A stretch of 64,000 nt of DNA from Pimelobacter simplex (GTDB lineage: Bacteria; Actinomycetota; Actinomycetes; Propionibacteriales; Nocardioidaceae), in NCBI RefSeq assembly GCF_024662235.1, contig NZ_CP096276.1:1736001-1800000 (forward strand). Direction: 5' to 3'. Shown in pieces: positions 23,700 through 31,797 of this stretch (position 1 is its first letter; every line of letters begins with the position of its first letter). Below the pieces are notes generated by a model. That model did no database searches. It worked only from the letters and a program-made list of their open reading frames with translations, and was not told the DNA's origin. A program made the translations under genes and the position numbers.

Positions 23700-25055
23700 A
23701 TGACCGCCTGGCTGTTGCTGGGACTCGCCATCCTCTTGATCCTCGCCTGCGGACTGTTCGTCGCCGCCGAGTTCGCCTTCGTCACCGTCGACCGTGGTCA
23801 GGTCGACCGCGCCGCGGCCGACGGCGACCCCGCGGCGATCGGCCTCCAGAAGGCGCTGCGCACGCTGTCGACCCAGCTCTCCGGAGCCCAGGTCGGCATC
23901 ACGATCACCAACCTCGCGATCGGCTTCCTGGCCGAACCGGCGATCGCCGAGCTGTTGCGCGGGCCCCTGCTCGACGCCGGCGTCTCCGACAGTGCCGTCC
24001 GCCCGATCGGCGTCGCGCTCGGCCTGACGCTGAGCACGCTGCTGACGATGCTCATCGGCGAGCTGGTGCCCAAGAACGTCGCGATCGCGCTCCCGCTGAC
24101 GACCGCGCGTCTGACCCAGCGCCCCATGCGGGCCTTCACCGCGGTGTGCCGCGGGCCGATCAAGGTGCTCAACGGCAGCGCCAACGCGATCGTGCGCCGC
24201 CTCGGCGTCGAGCCCCAGGAGGAGCTGCGCTCCGCGCGCAGCTCGACCGAGCTGGCCTCGCTGATCCAGCACTCCGCCGACGAGGGCACCCTCGACGCCG
24301 ACACCGCCGAGCTGATGGAGCGCTCGGTGGAGTTCGGGACGCGCACCGCCGGCGAGATCATGACCCCGCGCGTGCGCACCCGCAGCCTCGAGACCAACGA
24401 CCGCGCCAGTGCGGTGATCGCGCTGGCCCGCGAGTCCGGCAACTCCCGGTTCCCGGTGCTCGACGAGTCCGACGCGGTCGTCGGCACCGTGCACGTCAAG
24501 AACGCCGTGGCGCTGCCGCTCCACGAGCGCGCCACGACCAAGGTCAAGCACCTGATGGCCAAGCCGATCGTGGTGCCCGACTCGCTGCGGCTCGACCCGC
24601 TGCTCGCGCTGCTGCGCGCCGAGAGCTTCCAGATGGCCGTCGTCCTCGACGAGTACGGCGACCACGCCGGCATCGTCACCCTCGAGGACGTGATCGAGGA
24701 GATCGTCGGCGACATCGCCGACGAGCACGACCGCCTCGGCAGCCGCGGCCGGCTGCGCCGCGACGGCACCTGGTCGCTGTCCGGACTGTTGCGCCCCGAC
24801 GAGGTCGAGGACCTGACCGGCGTCGAGCTGCCGGAGAACGAGGACTACGACACCGTCGCCGGCCTCGTGCTCAAGGTGCTCGGCCGGATCCCCGCCAACG
24901 GCGACACGGCCGTCGTACCGCTGGCGGTGCCGGCGAGCGCCGAGGACGACGACGAGCCGCTGCGCCAGGCGGTGCTCACCGTCGACCACATGGACGGGCT
25001 GCGCATCGACCGGCTCTCGCTGCGCGTCGAGGAGGTGAACCCGTCCGATGGGTGA
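23700..25055 (+). CDS. CNNM/CorC-type membrane protein (DUF21-CBS-CorC_HlyC)
   Basis: The 451-residue protein has an N-terminal DUF21 domain with several helices (LLLGLAILLILACGLFVAAE start), the conserved GELVPKNVAIA, a CBS pair (EIMTPRVRTRSLE to DEYGDHAGIVTLEDVIEEIV) and a C-terminal CorC_HlyC domain. Relatives transport or sense Mg2+/Co2+; the hemolysin name is historical. ATG 23700 follows GAAGGA. The next gene overlaps by 8 bp and is a shorter paralog, an arrangement also seen in mycobacteria, suggesting a heteromeric complex. Confidence 0.88.
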   Translation: MTAWLLLGLAILLILACGLFVAAEFAFVTVDRGQVDRAAADGDPAAIGLQKALRTLSTQLSGAQVGITITNLAIGFLAEPAIAELLRGPLLDAGVSDSAVRPIGVALGLTLSTLLTMLIGELVPKNVAIALPLTTARLTQRPMRAFTAVCRGPIKVLNGSANAIVRRLGVEPQEELRSARSSTELASLIQHSADEGTLDADTAELMERSVEFGTRTAGEIMTPRVRTRSLETNDRASAVIALARESGNSRFPVLDESDAVVGTVHVKNAVALPLHERATTKVKHLMAKPIVVPDSLRLDPLLALLRAESFQMAVVLDEYGDHAGIVTLEDVIEEIVGDIADEHDRLGSRGRLRRDGTWSLSGLLRPDEVEDLTGVELPENEDYDTVAGLVLKVLGRIPANGDTAVVPLAVPASAEDDDEPLRQAVLTVDHMDGLRIDRLSLRVEEVNPSDG

Positions 25056-26103
25056 CTTCGCCGGCGTCCTGCTCGCCGTGTTCCTGCTGGCAGCCAACGC
25101 CTTCTTCGTCGGCGCGGAGTTCGCGCTGATCTCCGCCCGCCGCAGCCAGATCGAGCCGCAGGCCCAGGCCGGGTCGCGGATGGCCCGGATCACGCTGACC
25201 GCGATGGAGCGCGTCTCGGAGATGATGGCGGGCGCCCAGCTCGGCATCACCATCTGCTCGCTCGGCCTCGGTGCCGTCGGCGAGCCCGCGCTCGCCCACC
25301 TCATCGAGCCGGTCTTCCACGAGCTCCACGTCCCCGAGGCGTGGCTGCACCCGGTCGCCTTCGTGATCGCGATGACGATCGTGGTGTTCCTGCACGTCGT
25401 CCTCGGCGAGATGGTGCCCAAGAACATCGCCATCGCCGGACCCGACCGCGCCGCGCTGATCCTCGGCCCGCCGATGCTCGGCATCGTCACGGTGCTGCGC
25501 CCGATCATCGCGTCGATCAACGCCATCGCCAACGGCATCCTGCGGCTGCTGCGGATCGAGCCCAAGGACGAGATCGGCAGCACCTTCACCCGTGAGGAGG
25601 TGGCCGCGCTCGTCGAGGAGTCCCACGGCGAGGGGCTCCTGGCCGAGGACGAGTACGACCGGCTCTCCGGCGCCCTGGGCTTCACCGAGAAGACCGTGGC
25701 CGAGGTGATGATGCGGCCCGAGTCGCTGGCGACCGTCGTGCGCGGCTCCACGGGCGCCGACGTCGAGGCGCTCTGCGCGAGCACCGGCTTCAGCCGCTTC
25801 CCCGTGGTGGGGGAGCAGGGCGACCTGGTCGGCTACCTGCACATCAAGGACGTGCTCGAGCCCGACGAGGAGCGCCGCGAGCGGCCCGTCGCCGATCGCT
25901 GGATCCGCCCGTTCGCGACGGTCACCCCCGAGATGCTGCTCCACGACGCGCTCGAGGTGCTCCAGCGCCGGGGCTCGCACATGGCGCGCGTCGTCGACAC
26001 CAGCGGTACGACGCAGGGCGTGGCCGCGCTCGAGGACGTCATCGAGGAGCTCGTCGGCGAGATCCGCGACGCGGCGCACTCCGACGAGACGCCGATCGCG
26101 TAG
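25048..26103 (+). CDS. CNNM/CorC-type membrane protein lacking the C-terminal domain
   Basis: The 351-residue paralog of the preceding protein has DUF21 (FAGVLLAVFLLAANAFFVGA, GEMVPKNIAIAGPDRAAL) and a CBS pair ending GVAALEDVIEELVGEIRD, but stops there: the CorC_HlyC domain is absent. Translation starts inside the end of the upstream gene (ATGGGTGA), indicating coupling. The short form may act with its full-length partner. Nucleotide binding by CBS domains would allow regulation by ATP or Mg-ATP. Confidence 0.86.
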   Translation: MGDFAGVLLAVFLLAANAFFVGAEFALISARRSQIEPQAQAGSRMARITLTAMERVSEMMAGAQLGITICSLGLGAVGEPALAHLIEPVFHELHVPEAWLHPVAFVIAMTIVVFLHVVLGEMVPKNIAIAGPDRAALILGPPMLGIVTVLRPIIASINAIANGILRLLRIEPKDEIGSTFTREEVAALVEESHGEGLLAEDEYDRLSGALGFTEKTVAEVMMRPESLATVVRGSTGADVEALCASTGFSRFPVVGEQGDLVGYLHIKDVLEPDEERRERPVADRWIRPFATVTPEMLLHDALEVLQRRGSHMARVVDTSGTTQGVAALEDVIEELVGEIRDAAHSDETPIA

Positions 26104-26112
26104 GGCATCCCC

Positions 26113-26118
26113 TAGGGT
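26113..26118 (+). promoter_or_regulatory. -10 hexamer TAGGGT of the phosphatidyltransferase gene
   Basis: TAGGGT ends 7 nt before GTG 26126. This favours 26126 over the in-frame GTG at 26117, which would overlap the hexamer itself. Confidence 0.5.
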
Positions 26119-26125
26119 GTCGTCC

Positions 26126-26743
26126 GTGGCTGGATCGAGGACGCGTGCCGACCGTCCCGAGGGGACCGGCCGCGGTCGCGTGCTGACCGTGCCCAACGCG
26201 ATCAGCCTGCTGCGGCTGCTCGGCGTCCCGCTCTTCCTGTACCTGGTGCTCGGGCCCGAGGCCGACGTCCTGGCGCTGGTCGTGCTGATGCTCTCGGGCG
26301 TCACCGACTTCCTCGACGGCTGGCTCGCGCGCAAGCTCGACCAGCAGTCCGAGCTCGGCCGGCTGCTCGACCCGATCGCCGACCGCCTCTACATCCTCGC
26401 GGTCGTGGTCGGCCTGGCGATGCGCGACATCATCCCGTGGTGGCTGGCGCTCTCGCTGCCGCTGCGCGACCTGCTCCTGTGGGGCCTGGTGCCGCTGCTG
26501 CGCACCCGCGGCTACAGCGCGCTGCCGGTCCACTTCCTCGGCAAGGCCGCGACGTTCAACCTGCTCTACGCCTTCCCCCTGCTGCTCCTCGGCGACGGGG
26601 ACGGCACCGTCGCGACGCTGGCCCAGGTGTTCGGCTGGGCGTTCGCGCTGTGGGGCGTCGGGCTCTACTGGTGGGCCGGCGTCCTCTACGCCTGGCAGGT
26701 CCGCAAGCTGCTCGCCACGACCGAGCGGCGCCGCCGTGACTGA
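26126..26743 (+). CDS. CDP-alcohol phosphatidyltransferase (PgsA2-like)
   Basis: The 205-residue membrane enzyme has the full CDP-alcohol phosphotransferase signature DFLDGWLARKLDQQSELG followed by RLLDPIAD, with all four metal-binding Asp. It should transfer a phosphatidyl group from CDP-diacylglycerol to an alcohol at the membrane; the genomic context (next to DUF881 genes and gcvH) matches M. tuberculosis pgsA2 Rv1822, whose exact product is debated between phosphatidylglycerophosphate and cardiolipin. Its end overlaps the next gene by 8 bp. Start choice rests on the -10 spacing. Confidence 0.87.
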   Translation: MAGSRTRADRPEGTGRGRVLTVPNAISLLRLLGVPLFLYLVLGPEADVLALVVLMLSGVTDFLDGWLARKLDQQSELGRLLDPIADRLYILAVVVGLAMRDIIPWWLALSLPLRDLLLWGLVPLLRTRGYSALPVHFLGKAATFNLLYAFPLLLLGDGDGTVATLAQVFGWAFALWGVGLYWWAGVLYAWQVRKLLATTERRRRD

Positions 26744-27599
26744 GCAGCCGCCGACCCAGCTCGACCGGGCCCGGACGCCGCTGCTGACGCTCATCACGCA
26801 GGAGGCGCTCGACCGCGACTACCAGGTCGCGGCCTCGCGGCGAGGTGCGGACGTGGACCCGGCGCGCGGCCGGCGCTACCGCGGCGGCGTGATCGCGGTG
26901 ATCGGCGTCTTCGCGATGCTCGTCACCGTGGCCGCCGTGCAGACCTCCCAGAACGCCGACGTCGACGACGCCAGCCGGGCCAGCCTGATCAGCCGGGCCG
27001 AGGCGCGCCGCGACCTGCTGCGCGCCCAGCAGGACCGGATCGCCGACCTGCGCCGCGACAACGCCGTCGCCGAGGACGCGCTGAGCTCGCTCAACCGGCG
27101 CTTCGCCGACGCCCGGGCCCGGGTCGCCGACACCGGAGCGCTCACCGGCTTCGCGCCCGTCCGGGGCCCCGGGGTGCGCGTCGTGGTCGACAACCCCGAC
27201 TACGCCGGGCCCAACGAAGTCATCCGCGACTCCGACCTCGCGCTGCTCGTCAACGGCCTGTGGGAGGCCGGCGCCGAGGCGGTCTCGATCAACGGCCAGC
27301 GGCTCTCGGCGGTCAGCGCGATCCGCAACTCCGGCGAGCCGATCGAGGTCAACAGCGTGGGCATCGCGCCGCCCTACACGGTGGTCGCCATCGGCGACCC
27401 GCGCTCGCTCAGCGCCGACCTGGTCGAGACCCGGGGGTGGTCGCGGTTCGTCGTCCTGGCCGACCAGTACGGTTTCAGCCACGACATCGACCGGGTCGAC
27501 GACCTGCGCCTCGGATCCGCGCCCAGCGGCTTCCAGCGACTACGGTCGGCGAAGTACGCCCAGCCCAACCCGAAGCACAAGGGAGGTGACGCGCCGTGA
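26736..27599 (+). CDS. DUF881 membrane protein
   Basis: The 287-residue protein has one transmembrane segment (GVIAVIGVFAMLVTVAAVQT, about residues 49-68), an extracytoplasmic coiled coil (LISRAEARRDLLRAQQDRIA and onward) and then the DUF881 globular domain (PVRGPGVRVVVDNPD, VNGLWEAGAEAVSINGQRLS). DUF881 proteins resemble division-protein DivIC/YlxW types and flank the small basic protein in actinobacteria and firmicutes, close to division genes. It overlaps both neighbours in a tight operon. A role in cell-envelope or division is inferred from context. Confidence 0.85.
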   Translation: MTEQPPTQLDRARTPLLTLITQEALDRDYQVAASRRGADVDPARGRRYRGGVIAVIGVFAMLVTVAAVQTSQNADVDDASRASLISRAEARRDLLRAQQDRIADLRRDNAVAEDALSSLNRRFADARARVADTGALTGFAPVRGPGVRVVVDNPDYAGPNEVIRDSDLALLVNGLWEAGAEAVSINGQRLSAVSAIRNSGEPIEVNSVGIAPPYTVVAIGDPRSLSADLVETRGWSRFVVLADQYGFSHDIDRVDDLRLGSAPSGFQRLRSAKYAQPNPKHKGGDAP

Positions 27600-27928
27600 T
27601 CGCGGTGCTCGGACTCGTCGTCGGCGTCGTCCTCGGTCTGGTGTTCCAGCCCGATGTCCCCGCCGGACTCGAGCTCTACCTCCCGATCGCGGTCGTGGCC
27701 GCGCTCGACGCGGTGTTCGGCGCCCTGCGCGCCTACCTCGACGGCATCTTCGACGACAAGGTCTTCGTCGTCTCGTTCGTCAGCAACGTCATCATCGCCG
27801 CGGGCATCGTCTACCTCGGCGACCGGCTCGGCGTCGGCGGTCAGCTCTCGACCGGCGTCATCGTCGTGCTCGGGATCCGGATCTTCACCAACGTGGCCGC
27901 CATCCGCCGCCACCTCTTCCACGCGTGA
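27596..27928 (+). CDS. Small basic protein (SBP, DUF1290)
   Basis: The 110-residue, three-helix membrane protein matches the SBP family: IAVLGLVVGVVLGLVFQPDV, then LPIAVVAALDAVFGALRAYL and VSFVSNVIIAAGIVYLGDRL. Despite its name it is not strongly basic. It is always found between DUF881 genes and has homologs near division genes in Bacillus and others. GTG start overlaps the preceding stop by GTGA. Molecular function is unknown. Confidence 0.88.
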   Translation: MIAVLGLVVGVVLGLVFQPDVPAGLELYLPIAVVAALDAVFGALRAYLDGIFDDKVFVVSFVSNVIIAAGIVYLGDRLGVGGQLSTGVIVVLGIRIFTNVAAIRRHLFHA

Positions 27929-27938
27929 GCCCAACGCC

Positions 27939-28769
27939 ATGACCGAGCCGACCGACCAGCCCGACCAGCCCGAGCAGCCGGCGCCGCCGGAGGACCAGGC
28001 GCCGGCCGACGCCGCGCCGGCCGCGTCCCCGGAGCCGTCCCCGGAGCCGTCCACCGCCTCCGAGCGCCTGCGCCGGGCCCTGTTCCGTCCCTCGCCCAAG
28101 CAGGTCGTGGCCGGCGTGCTGCTGGCCGCGCTCGGCTTCGCCGCGGTCACCCAGGTCCGGCTCACCGGGACCGACGACACCTACTCGGGCCTGCGCCAGC
28201 AGGACCTCATCGACCTCCTCGACGGGCTCAACGGCACCCGCCAGCGCACCGAGGGCGAGATCACCCGCCTCGAAGGTGTCGCCGAGGGCCTGCGCGACGA
28301 CTCCACCAAGCGCCAGACCGCGCTGGAGCAGGCCGATGCCGAGGTCGACCAGCTCAACATCCTGGCCGGCCTGGTGCCGGTCACCGGGCCGGGCATCCGG
28401 CTCACCATCACCGAGGACGACGGCCGCGTCGAGCTCGCCTCGCTGCTCGACACCATCGAGGAGCTGCGCACGGTGCGGGCCGAGGCGATCGCGATCAACG
28501 GCAAGGTCCGGGTCATCGCGCAGACCTCGTTCACCGAGACCGACGGCGGGTTCCTCGTCGACGGCGAGCGGATCGAGGCGCCGTACGTCATCGACGTGAT
28601 CGGCGAGCCCGGCGTCCTCAGCGGCGCCATCGACTTCGCGCTCGGGCCCAAGAAGCAGCTCGAGGACGACGGCGCCCGGGTCCAGGTGCGCGAGCTGCGC
28701 ACCGTCGACATCGAGGTCGTGGCACGCCGCGACGAGCCGCGCTACGCCGTACCGGACGAAGGGCAGTAA
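27939..28769 (+). CDS. DUF881 membrane protein, second copy
   Basis: The 276-residue paralog of the 26736 gene has a Pro/Glu-rich cytoplasmic N-terminus (residues 1-45), one transmembrane helix (QVVAGVLLAALGFAAVTQVR), a coiled coil and the DUF881 domain (VTGPGIRLTITEDDGRVE, LRTVRAEAIAINGKVRVIAQ). It starts 10 bp after the SBP gene at ATG 27939. The DUF881-SBP-DUF881 trio is the hallmark of this locus. Its TAA stop is part of the gcvH promoter. Confidence 0.86.
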   Translation: MTEPTDQPDQPEQPAPPEDQAPADAAPAASPEPSPEPSTASERLRRALFRPSPKQVVAGVLLAALGFAAVTQVRLTGTDDTYSGLRQQDLIDLLDGLNGTRQRTEGEITRLEGVAEGLRDDSTKRQTALEQADAEVDQLNILAGLVPVTGPGIRLTITEDDGRVELASLLDTIEELRTVRAEAIAINGKVRVIAQTSFTETDGGFLVDGERIEAPYVIDVIGEPGVLSGAIDFALGPKKQLEDDGARVQVRELRTVDIEVVARRDEPRYAVPDEGQ

Positions 28770-28772
28770 CCT
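28767..28772 (+). promoter_or_regulatory. -10 hexamer TAACCT of gcvH
   Basis: TAACCT includes the stop codon of the DUF881 gene and ends 7 nt before the gcvH ATG. The same hexamer overlaps the merR stop upstream of gcvP (31773-31778). Confidence 0.55.
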
Positions 28773-28779
28773 TCCGGCC

Positions 28780-29169
28780 ATGACGAACCCCGGGGACCTC
28801 AAGTACACCGCCGAGCACGAGTGGATCCGCCAGCCCGGCGAGGCCGCCGGCTCGGTACGGGTCGGCATCACCGACTTCGCCCAGGACGCGCTCGGCGACA
28901 TCGTCTACGTCTCCCTGCCCGAGACCGGTGCCGCGGTGACCGCGGGCGCCTCGTGCGGCGAGCTCGAGTCGACCAAGTCGGTCAGCGACGTCTACGCCCC
29001 GGTCACCGGCGAGGTGGTCGCGGTCAACGAGGCGCTCGACGCCACGCCCGAGCTGGTCAACACCGACCCCTACGGCGCGGGCTGGCTGTTCGAGATCGTC
29101 CCGGCCGACGTCGCGGACCTCGACGGTCTGCTCGACGCGGCGGGATATGAGGCCCAGCTCGACACCTGA
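28780..29169 (+). CDS. gcvH: Glycine cleavage system H protein
   Basis: The 129-residue lipoyl carrier contains YTAEHEWIRQPGE, VGITDFAQDALGDIVYVSLP and the lipoylation site ESTKSVSD with Lys66. It shuttles the aminomethyl group between GcvP, GcvT and lipoamide dehydrogenase. gcvP is 2.8 kb downstream under a glycine riboswitch, while gcvT and lpd are not in the window. gcvH itself appears to have an independent leaderless promoter and no riboswitch, so its expression may be less glycine-dependent than gcvP. Confidence 0.96.
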   Translation: MTNPGDLKYTAEHEWIRQPGEAAGSVRVGITDFAQDALGDIVYVSLPETGAAVTAGASCGELESTKSVSDVYAPVTGEVVAVNEALDATPELVNTDPYGAGWLFEIVPADVADLDGLLDAAGYEAQLDT

Positions 29170-29245
29170 TCCGGTAGGTTCGTGAGTGAGCCGGCCGGCC
29201 CCCGCACGGTCGCCGATTCGATCCGTCCAGACGAGGAGTCCACTG

Positions 29246-29758
29246 ATGCCGTTCTGCACCGCCTGTGGTCGGCAGAACCCCGATGACGCGCGTTTCTGCT
29301 CCCAGTGCGGCACGCGCCTGGTCGCCCCCGAGCCGGCGGCGCCCCCGGTCACCGATGCCACCGCGACGATCCAGTTCGGCGGCGGCGACAAGGTCGAGAC
29401 CTCCGACCGCGCGCTGAGCGCGGTCGACGCGGCCGCCGTCGACGCCCTGCCGACCGGGCACGCGCTCCTGGTCGTGCAGAAGGGTCCGGGTGCGGGCAGC
29501 CGCTTCCTGCTCGACGCCGACGAGGTCACCGCCGGCCGGCACCCCGAGAGCGGCATCTTCCTCGACGACGTCACCGTCTCCCGGCGCCACGCGGTCTTCC
29601 GCCGCGAGGGCGAGGGCTTCACGGTCGAGGACGCGGGCAGCCTCAACGGCACCTACGTCAACCGCGACCGGATCGAGAAGACCACCCTCAAGGACAGCGA
29701 CGAGGTGCAGGTCGGCAAGTACCGCCTGGTCTTCTTCGCCGGGCACGAGAGCGTCTGA
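29246..29758 (+). CDS. FHA-domain protein with zinc ribbon (GarA/OdhI position)
   Basis: The 170-residue protein has an N-terminal zinc ribbon CTACGRQNPDDARFCSQCG (residues 4-22) and a C-terminal FHA domain (AGRHPESGIFLDD, VSRRHAVFRRE, SLNGTYVN) with the Arg, Ser and Asn used for phosphothreonine binding. Its place between gcvH and ftsR is that of GarA (Rv1827)/OdhI, the regulator of 2-oxoglutarate dehydrogenase and glutamate metabolism. The ETTS phospho-motif of those proteins is not seen; TATIQFG near residue 38 is a possible substitute. GAGGAG precedes the ATG. Confidence 0.85.
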   Translation: MPFCTACGRQNPDDARFCSQCGTRLVAPEPAAPPVTDATATIQFGGGDKVETSDRALSAVDAAAVDALPTGHALLVVQKGPGAGSRFLLDADEVTAGRHPESGIFLDDVTVSRRHAVFRREGEGFTVEDAGSLNGTYVNRDRIEKTTLKDSDEVQVGKYRLVFFAGHESV

Positions 29759-29760
29759 GC

Positions 29761-30492
29761 ATGCCCGCTGCGGTCGCTCGGGGCGAGCGCGAACCGCTGC
29801 TCAACATCGGGCAGGTCCTCGATCGGCTGCGTGCCGACTTCGAGGACATCAGCATCCCCAAGATCCGGTTCCTCGAGTCCGAGGGCCTGGTCAAGCCGGA
29901 GCGCACGCCCGCCGGCTACCGGAAGTTCTCCGAGGCCGACATCGCCCGGCTGCGCTACATCCTGCGGATGCAGCGCGACCACTACCTGCCGCTCAAGGTG
30001 ATCGGCGAGCACCTCGACGCCCTCGACCGCGGGCTCGAGCCGCCCGCCCCCGAGCCCGTCGTACCGACGGTGCCCAAGGTCGCCCTGGGCTCCGACGGCC
30101 TGCCCGCCCCCGAGTCGTTCCGTCGTACCGACCGGTTGCGGCTCTCGCGCAAGGAGCTGATCAAGGTGGCCGAGATCGACGAGGACCTCCTCGGGCAGCT
30201 CGAGGCCTACGCCCTGATCGCCCCGTCCGCGACGGGGCACTACGACACCGACGCCCTGGTCATCGCCGAGACCGCCCGCGAGCTCGCCGACTTCGGCATC
30301 GAGCCGCGCCACCTGCGCGCCTTCCGCACCGCCGCGGACCGCGAGATCGGCCTCATCCAGCAGGTCGTCGCTCCGCGCCGTGGTCGCGACGCCGGCGCCG
30401 CCGCGCGCGCCGAGGAGGCGGTCAGCGAGATCGCCGCGCTCTCGGTCCGCCTGCACGCCACGCTGGTCAAGGCCGGTCTGCGCCAGCTCTGA
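29761..30492 (+). CDS. ftsR: MerR-family regulator FtsR
   Basis: The 243-residue protein has a MerR winged helix (LLNIGQVLDRLRADFEDISI, IRFLESEGLVKPERTPAGYR, FSEADIARLRYILRMQRDHY) and the extended C-terminal region of FtsR/Rv1828 (SRKELIKVAEIDEDLLGQLE, FGIEPRHLRAFRTAADREIG). FtsR in Corynebacterium activates ftsZ and is conserved in actinobacteria. ATG 29761 lies 2 bp after the FHA gene, so the two are cotranscribed. No cysteine-type metal site is visible. Confidence 0.92.
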   Translation: MPAAVARGEREPLLNIGQVLDRLRADFEDISIPKIRFLESEGLVKPERTPAGYRKFSEADIARLRYILRMQRDHYLPLKVIGEHLDALDRGLEPPAPEPVVPTVPKVALGSDGLPAPESFRRTDRLRLSRKELIKVAEIDEDLLGQLEAYALIAPSATGHYDTDALVIAETARELADFGIEPRHLRAFRTAADREIGLIQQVVAPRRGRDAGAAARAEEAVSEIAALSVRLHATLVKAGLRQL

Positions 30493-30523
30493 GCCGGTCG
30501 TCCCCGGCGTTCGGCCCGAGCAG

Positions 30524-30529
30524 TAGGCT
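30524..30529 (+). promoter_or_regulatory. -10 hexamer TAGGCT of the bifunctional nuclease gene
   Basis: TAGGCT ends 6 nt before the ATG at 30536 in the 43-bp gap after ftsR. Confidence 0.55.
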
Positions 30530-30535
30530 GGACGC

Positions 30536-31009
30536 ATGCGCGAGGTCGACGTCATGGGTGTGCGGGTGGAGATGCCGTCCAACCAGCCGATCGTGCTGCT
30601 GCGCGAGGTGGCCGGCGATCGCTACCTGCCGATCTGGATCGGCGCCGTCGAGGCGACCGCGATCGCCTTCGCCCAGCAGGGCGTCACGCCGCCGCGGCCG
30701 CTGACCCACGACCTGATGAAGGACATCCTCTCCGCCACCGGCAACGAGCTCAGCGAGGTCCGGATCACCGACGTGCGTGACGGCGTCTTCTTCGCCACGC
30801 TCGTCTTCGCCTCCGGCGCCGAGGTCAGTGCCCGGCCCTCCGACTCGATCGCCCTGGCGCTGCGCACCGGGACGACGATCTACTGCGACGACGCGGTCCT
30901 GGCCGAGGCCGGGCTCTCCGCGCCGGCCGAGGAGGAGGACGAGGTCGAGGCCTTCCGGGAGTTCCTCGACCACGTCTCGCCCGAGGACTTCGAGTCCGGT
31001 CAAGGGTGA
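30536..31009 (+). CDS. Bifunctional nuclease-family protein (DUF151)
   Basis: The 157-residue protein matches the BFN family: MREVDVMGVRVEMPSNQPIV, LPIWIGAVEATAIAFAQQG, RPLTHDLMKDIL and ARPSDSIALALRTG. The family name comes from a plant protein with RNase and DNase activity; the bacterial homologs (Rv1829, TM0160) have not been assigned a cellular role. Its acidic C-terminus (AEEEDEVEAF) is typical. It is the expected neighbour between ftsR and a MerR gene in actinobacteria. Confidence 0.9.
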   Translation: MREVDVMGVRVEMPSNQPIVLLREVAGDRYLPIWIGAVEATAIAFAQQGVTPPRPLTHDLMKDILSATGNELSEVRITDVRDGVFFATLVFASGAEVSARPSDSIALALRTGTTIYCDDAVLAEAGLSAPAEEEDEVEAFREFLDHVSPEDFESGQG

Positions 31010-31044
31010 GCCCGACCTGCTGCGGACCGGGTGCAGGTCCTCAA

Positions 31045-31063
31045 CCTCAGCCTTAACTTGAGG
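31045..31063. promoter_or_regulatory. Inverted repeat CCTCA-N9-TGAGG upstream of merR
   Basis: A 19-bp element with the right half AACTTGAGG resembles MerR-family (for example SoxR-like) operators. It lies about 28 bp upstream of the -35 box of the downstream merR gene, so it may be an upstream site rather than a classical spacer operator. Confidence 0.4.
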
Positions 31064-31090
31064 GTTTTCGCGACACGCCCAGCGACGTCT

Positions 31091-31120
31091 TTGACCGGCC
31101 TGATGCCGCGGCCGTACCTT
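31091..31120 (+). promoter_or_regulatory. Promoter TTGACC-N18-TACCTT of merR
   Basis: TTGACC at 31091-31096 and TACCTT at 31115-31120 are separated by 18 bp. Transcription would start near 31127, leaving about a 43-nt leader with GGAGGA at 31160-31165 before the GTG at 31170. Confidence 0.55.
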
Positions 31121-31169
31121 GAAGAGTCGAAACGACAGCAGTGCAACGCCGCGCCCAGTGGAGGACCCC

Positions 31170-31775
31170 GTGAACGAGCAGCAGCCCGAGAAGGTCGGTC
31201 AGGACACGGCTGCGGCGACCGCCGTCGCGGAGGAGCAGGGTCTGCTCTTCACCGATGACGTCTCCCCGCTTCCCAGCGACCAGGGCTACCGCGGCCCGAC
31301 CGCGTGCAACGCCGCGGGGATCACCTACCGCCAGCTCGACTACTGGGCCCGTACCGGCCTGATCGAGCCCAGCGTGCGCGGGGCCAAGGGCTCCGGCTCG
31401 CAGCGCCTCTACAGCTTCCGCGACATCCTGATCCTCAAGATCATCAAGCGGCTCCTCGACGCGGGCATCTCGCTCCAGCAGATCCGCACCGCCGTGGGCC
31501 ACCTGCGTGAGCGCGGCACCGACGACCTCACCCAGGTCACCCTGATGAGCGACGGCGCCTCGGTCTACGAGTGCACCAGCAACGACGAGGTCATCGACCT
31601 GCTCCAGGGCGGTCAGGGTGTCTTCGGCATCGCCATCGGTGGCGTGTGGCGCGAGATCGAGGGCACGCTGGCGCAGCTGCCGAGTGAGTCCGCCGCCGAG
31701 GCCGGTACGCCGGACGAGGCCGGCCACGCCGGCGACGAGCTCGCCGCGCGGCGCGCTGCCCGCAACGTGGGGTAA
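31170..31775 (+). CDS. MerR-family regulator (Rv1830-like)
   Basis: The 201-residue protein has a MerR DNA-binding domain in the middle (GYRGPTACNAAGITYRQLDY, WARTGLIEPSVRGAKGSGSQ, LYSFRDILILKIIKRLLDAG) and a C-terminal domain typical of Rv1830. It differs from HspR. GTG 31170 is preferred over ATG 31119 because GGAGGA precedes it and 31119 falls on the -10 box. It is located immediately upstream of the glycine riboswitch and gcvP; whether it regulates gcvP is not known. Confidence 0.89.
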   Translation: MNEQQPEKVGQDTAAATAVAEEQGLLFTDDVSPLPSDQGYRGPTACNAAGITYRQLDYWARTGLIEPSVRGAKGSGSQRLYSFRDILILKIIKRLLDAGISLQQIRTAVGHLRERGTDDLTQVTLMSDGASVYECTSNDEVIDLLQGGQGVFGIAIGGVWREIEGTLAQLPSESAAEAGTPDEAGHAGDELAARRAARNVG

Positions 31776-31778
31776 CCT
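31773..31778 (+). promoter_or_regulatory. -10 hexamer TAACCT for gcvP transcript
   Basis: TAACCT shares its TAA with the merR stop codon. Transcription would start near 31785, just before the riboswitch P1 stem at 31798, which supports an independent gcvP promoter. Confidence 0.5.
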
Positions 31779-31797
31779 GTCTTTCGCTGATCGATGC

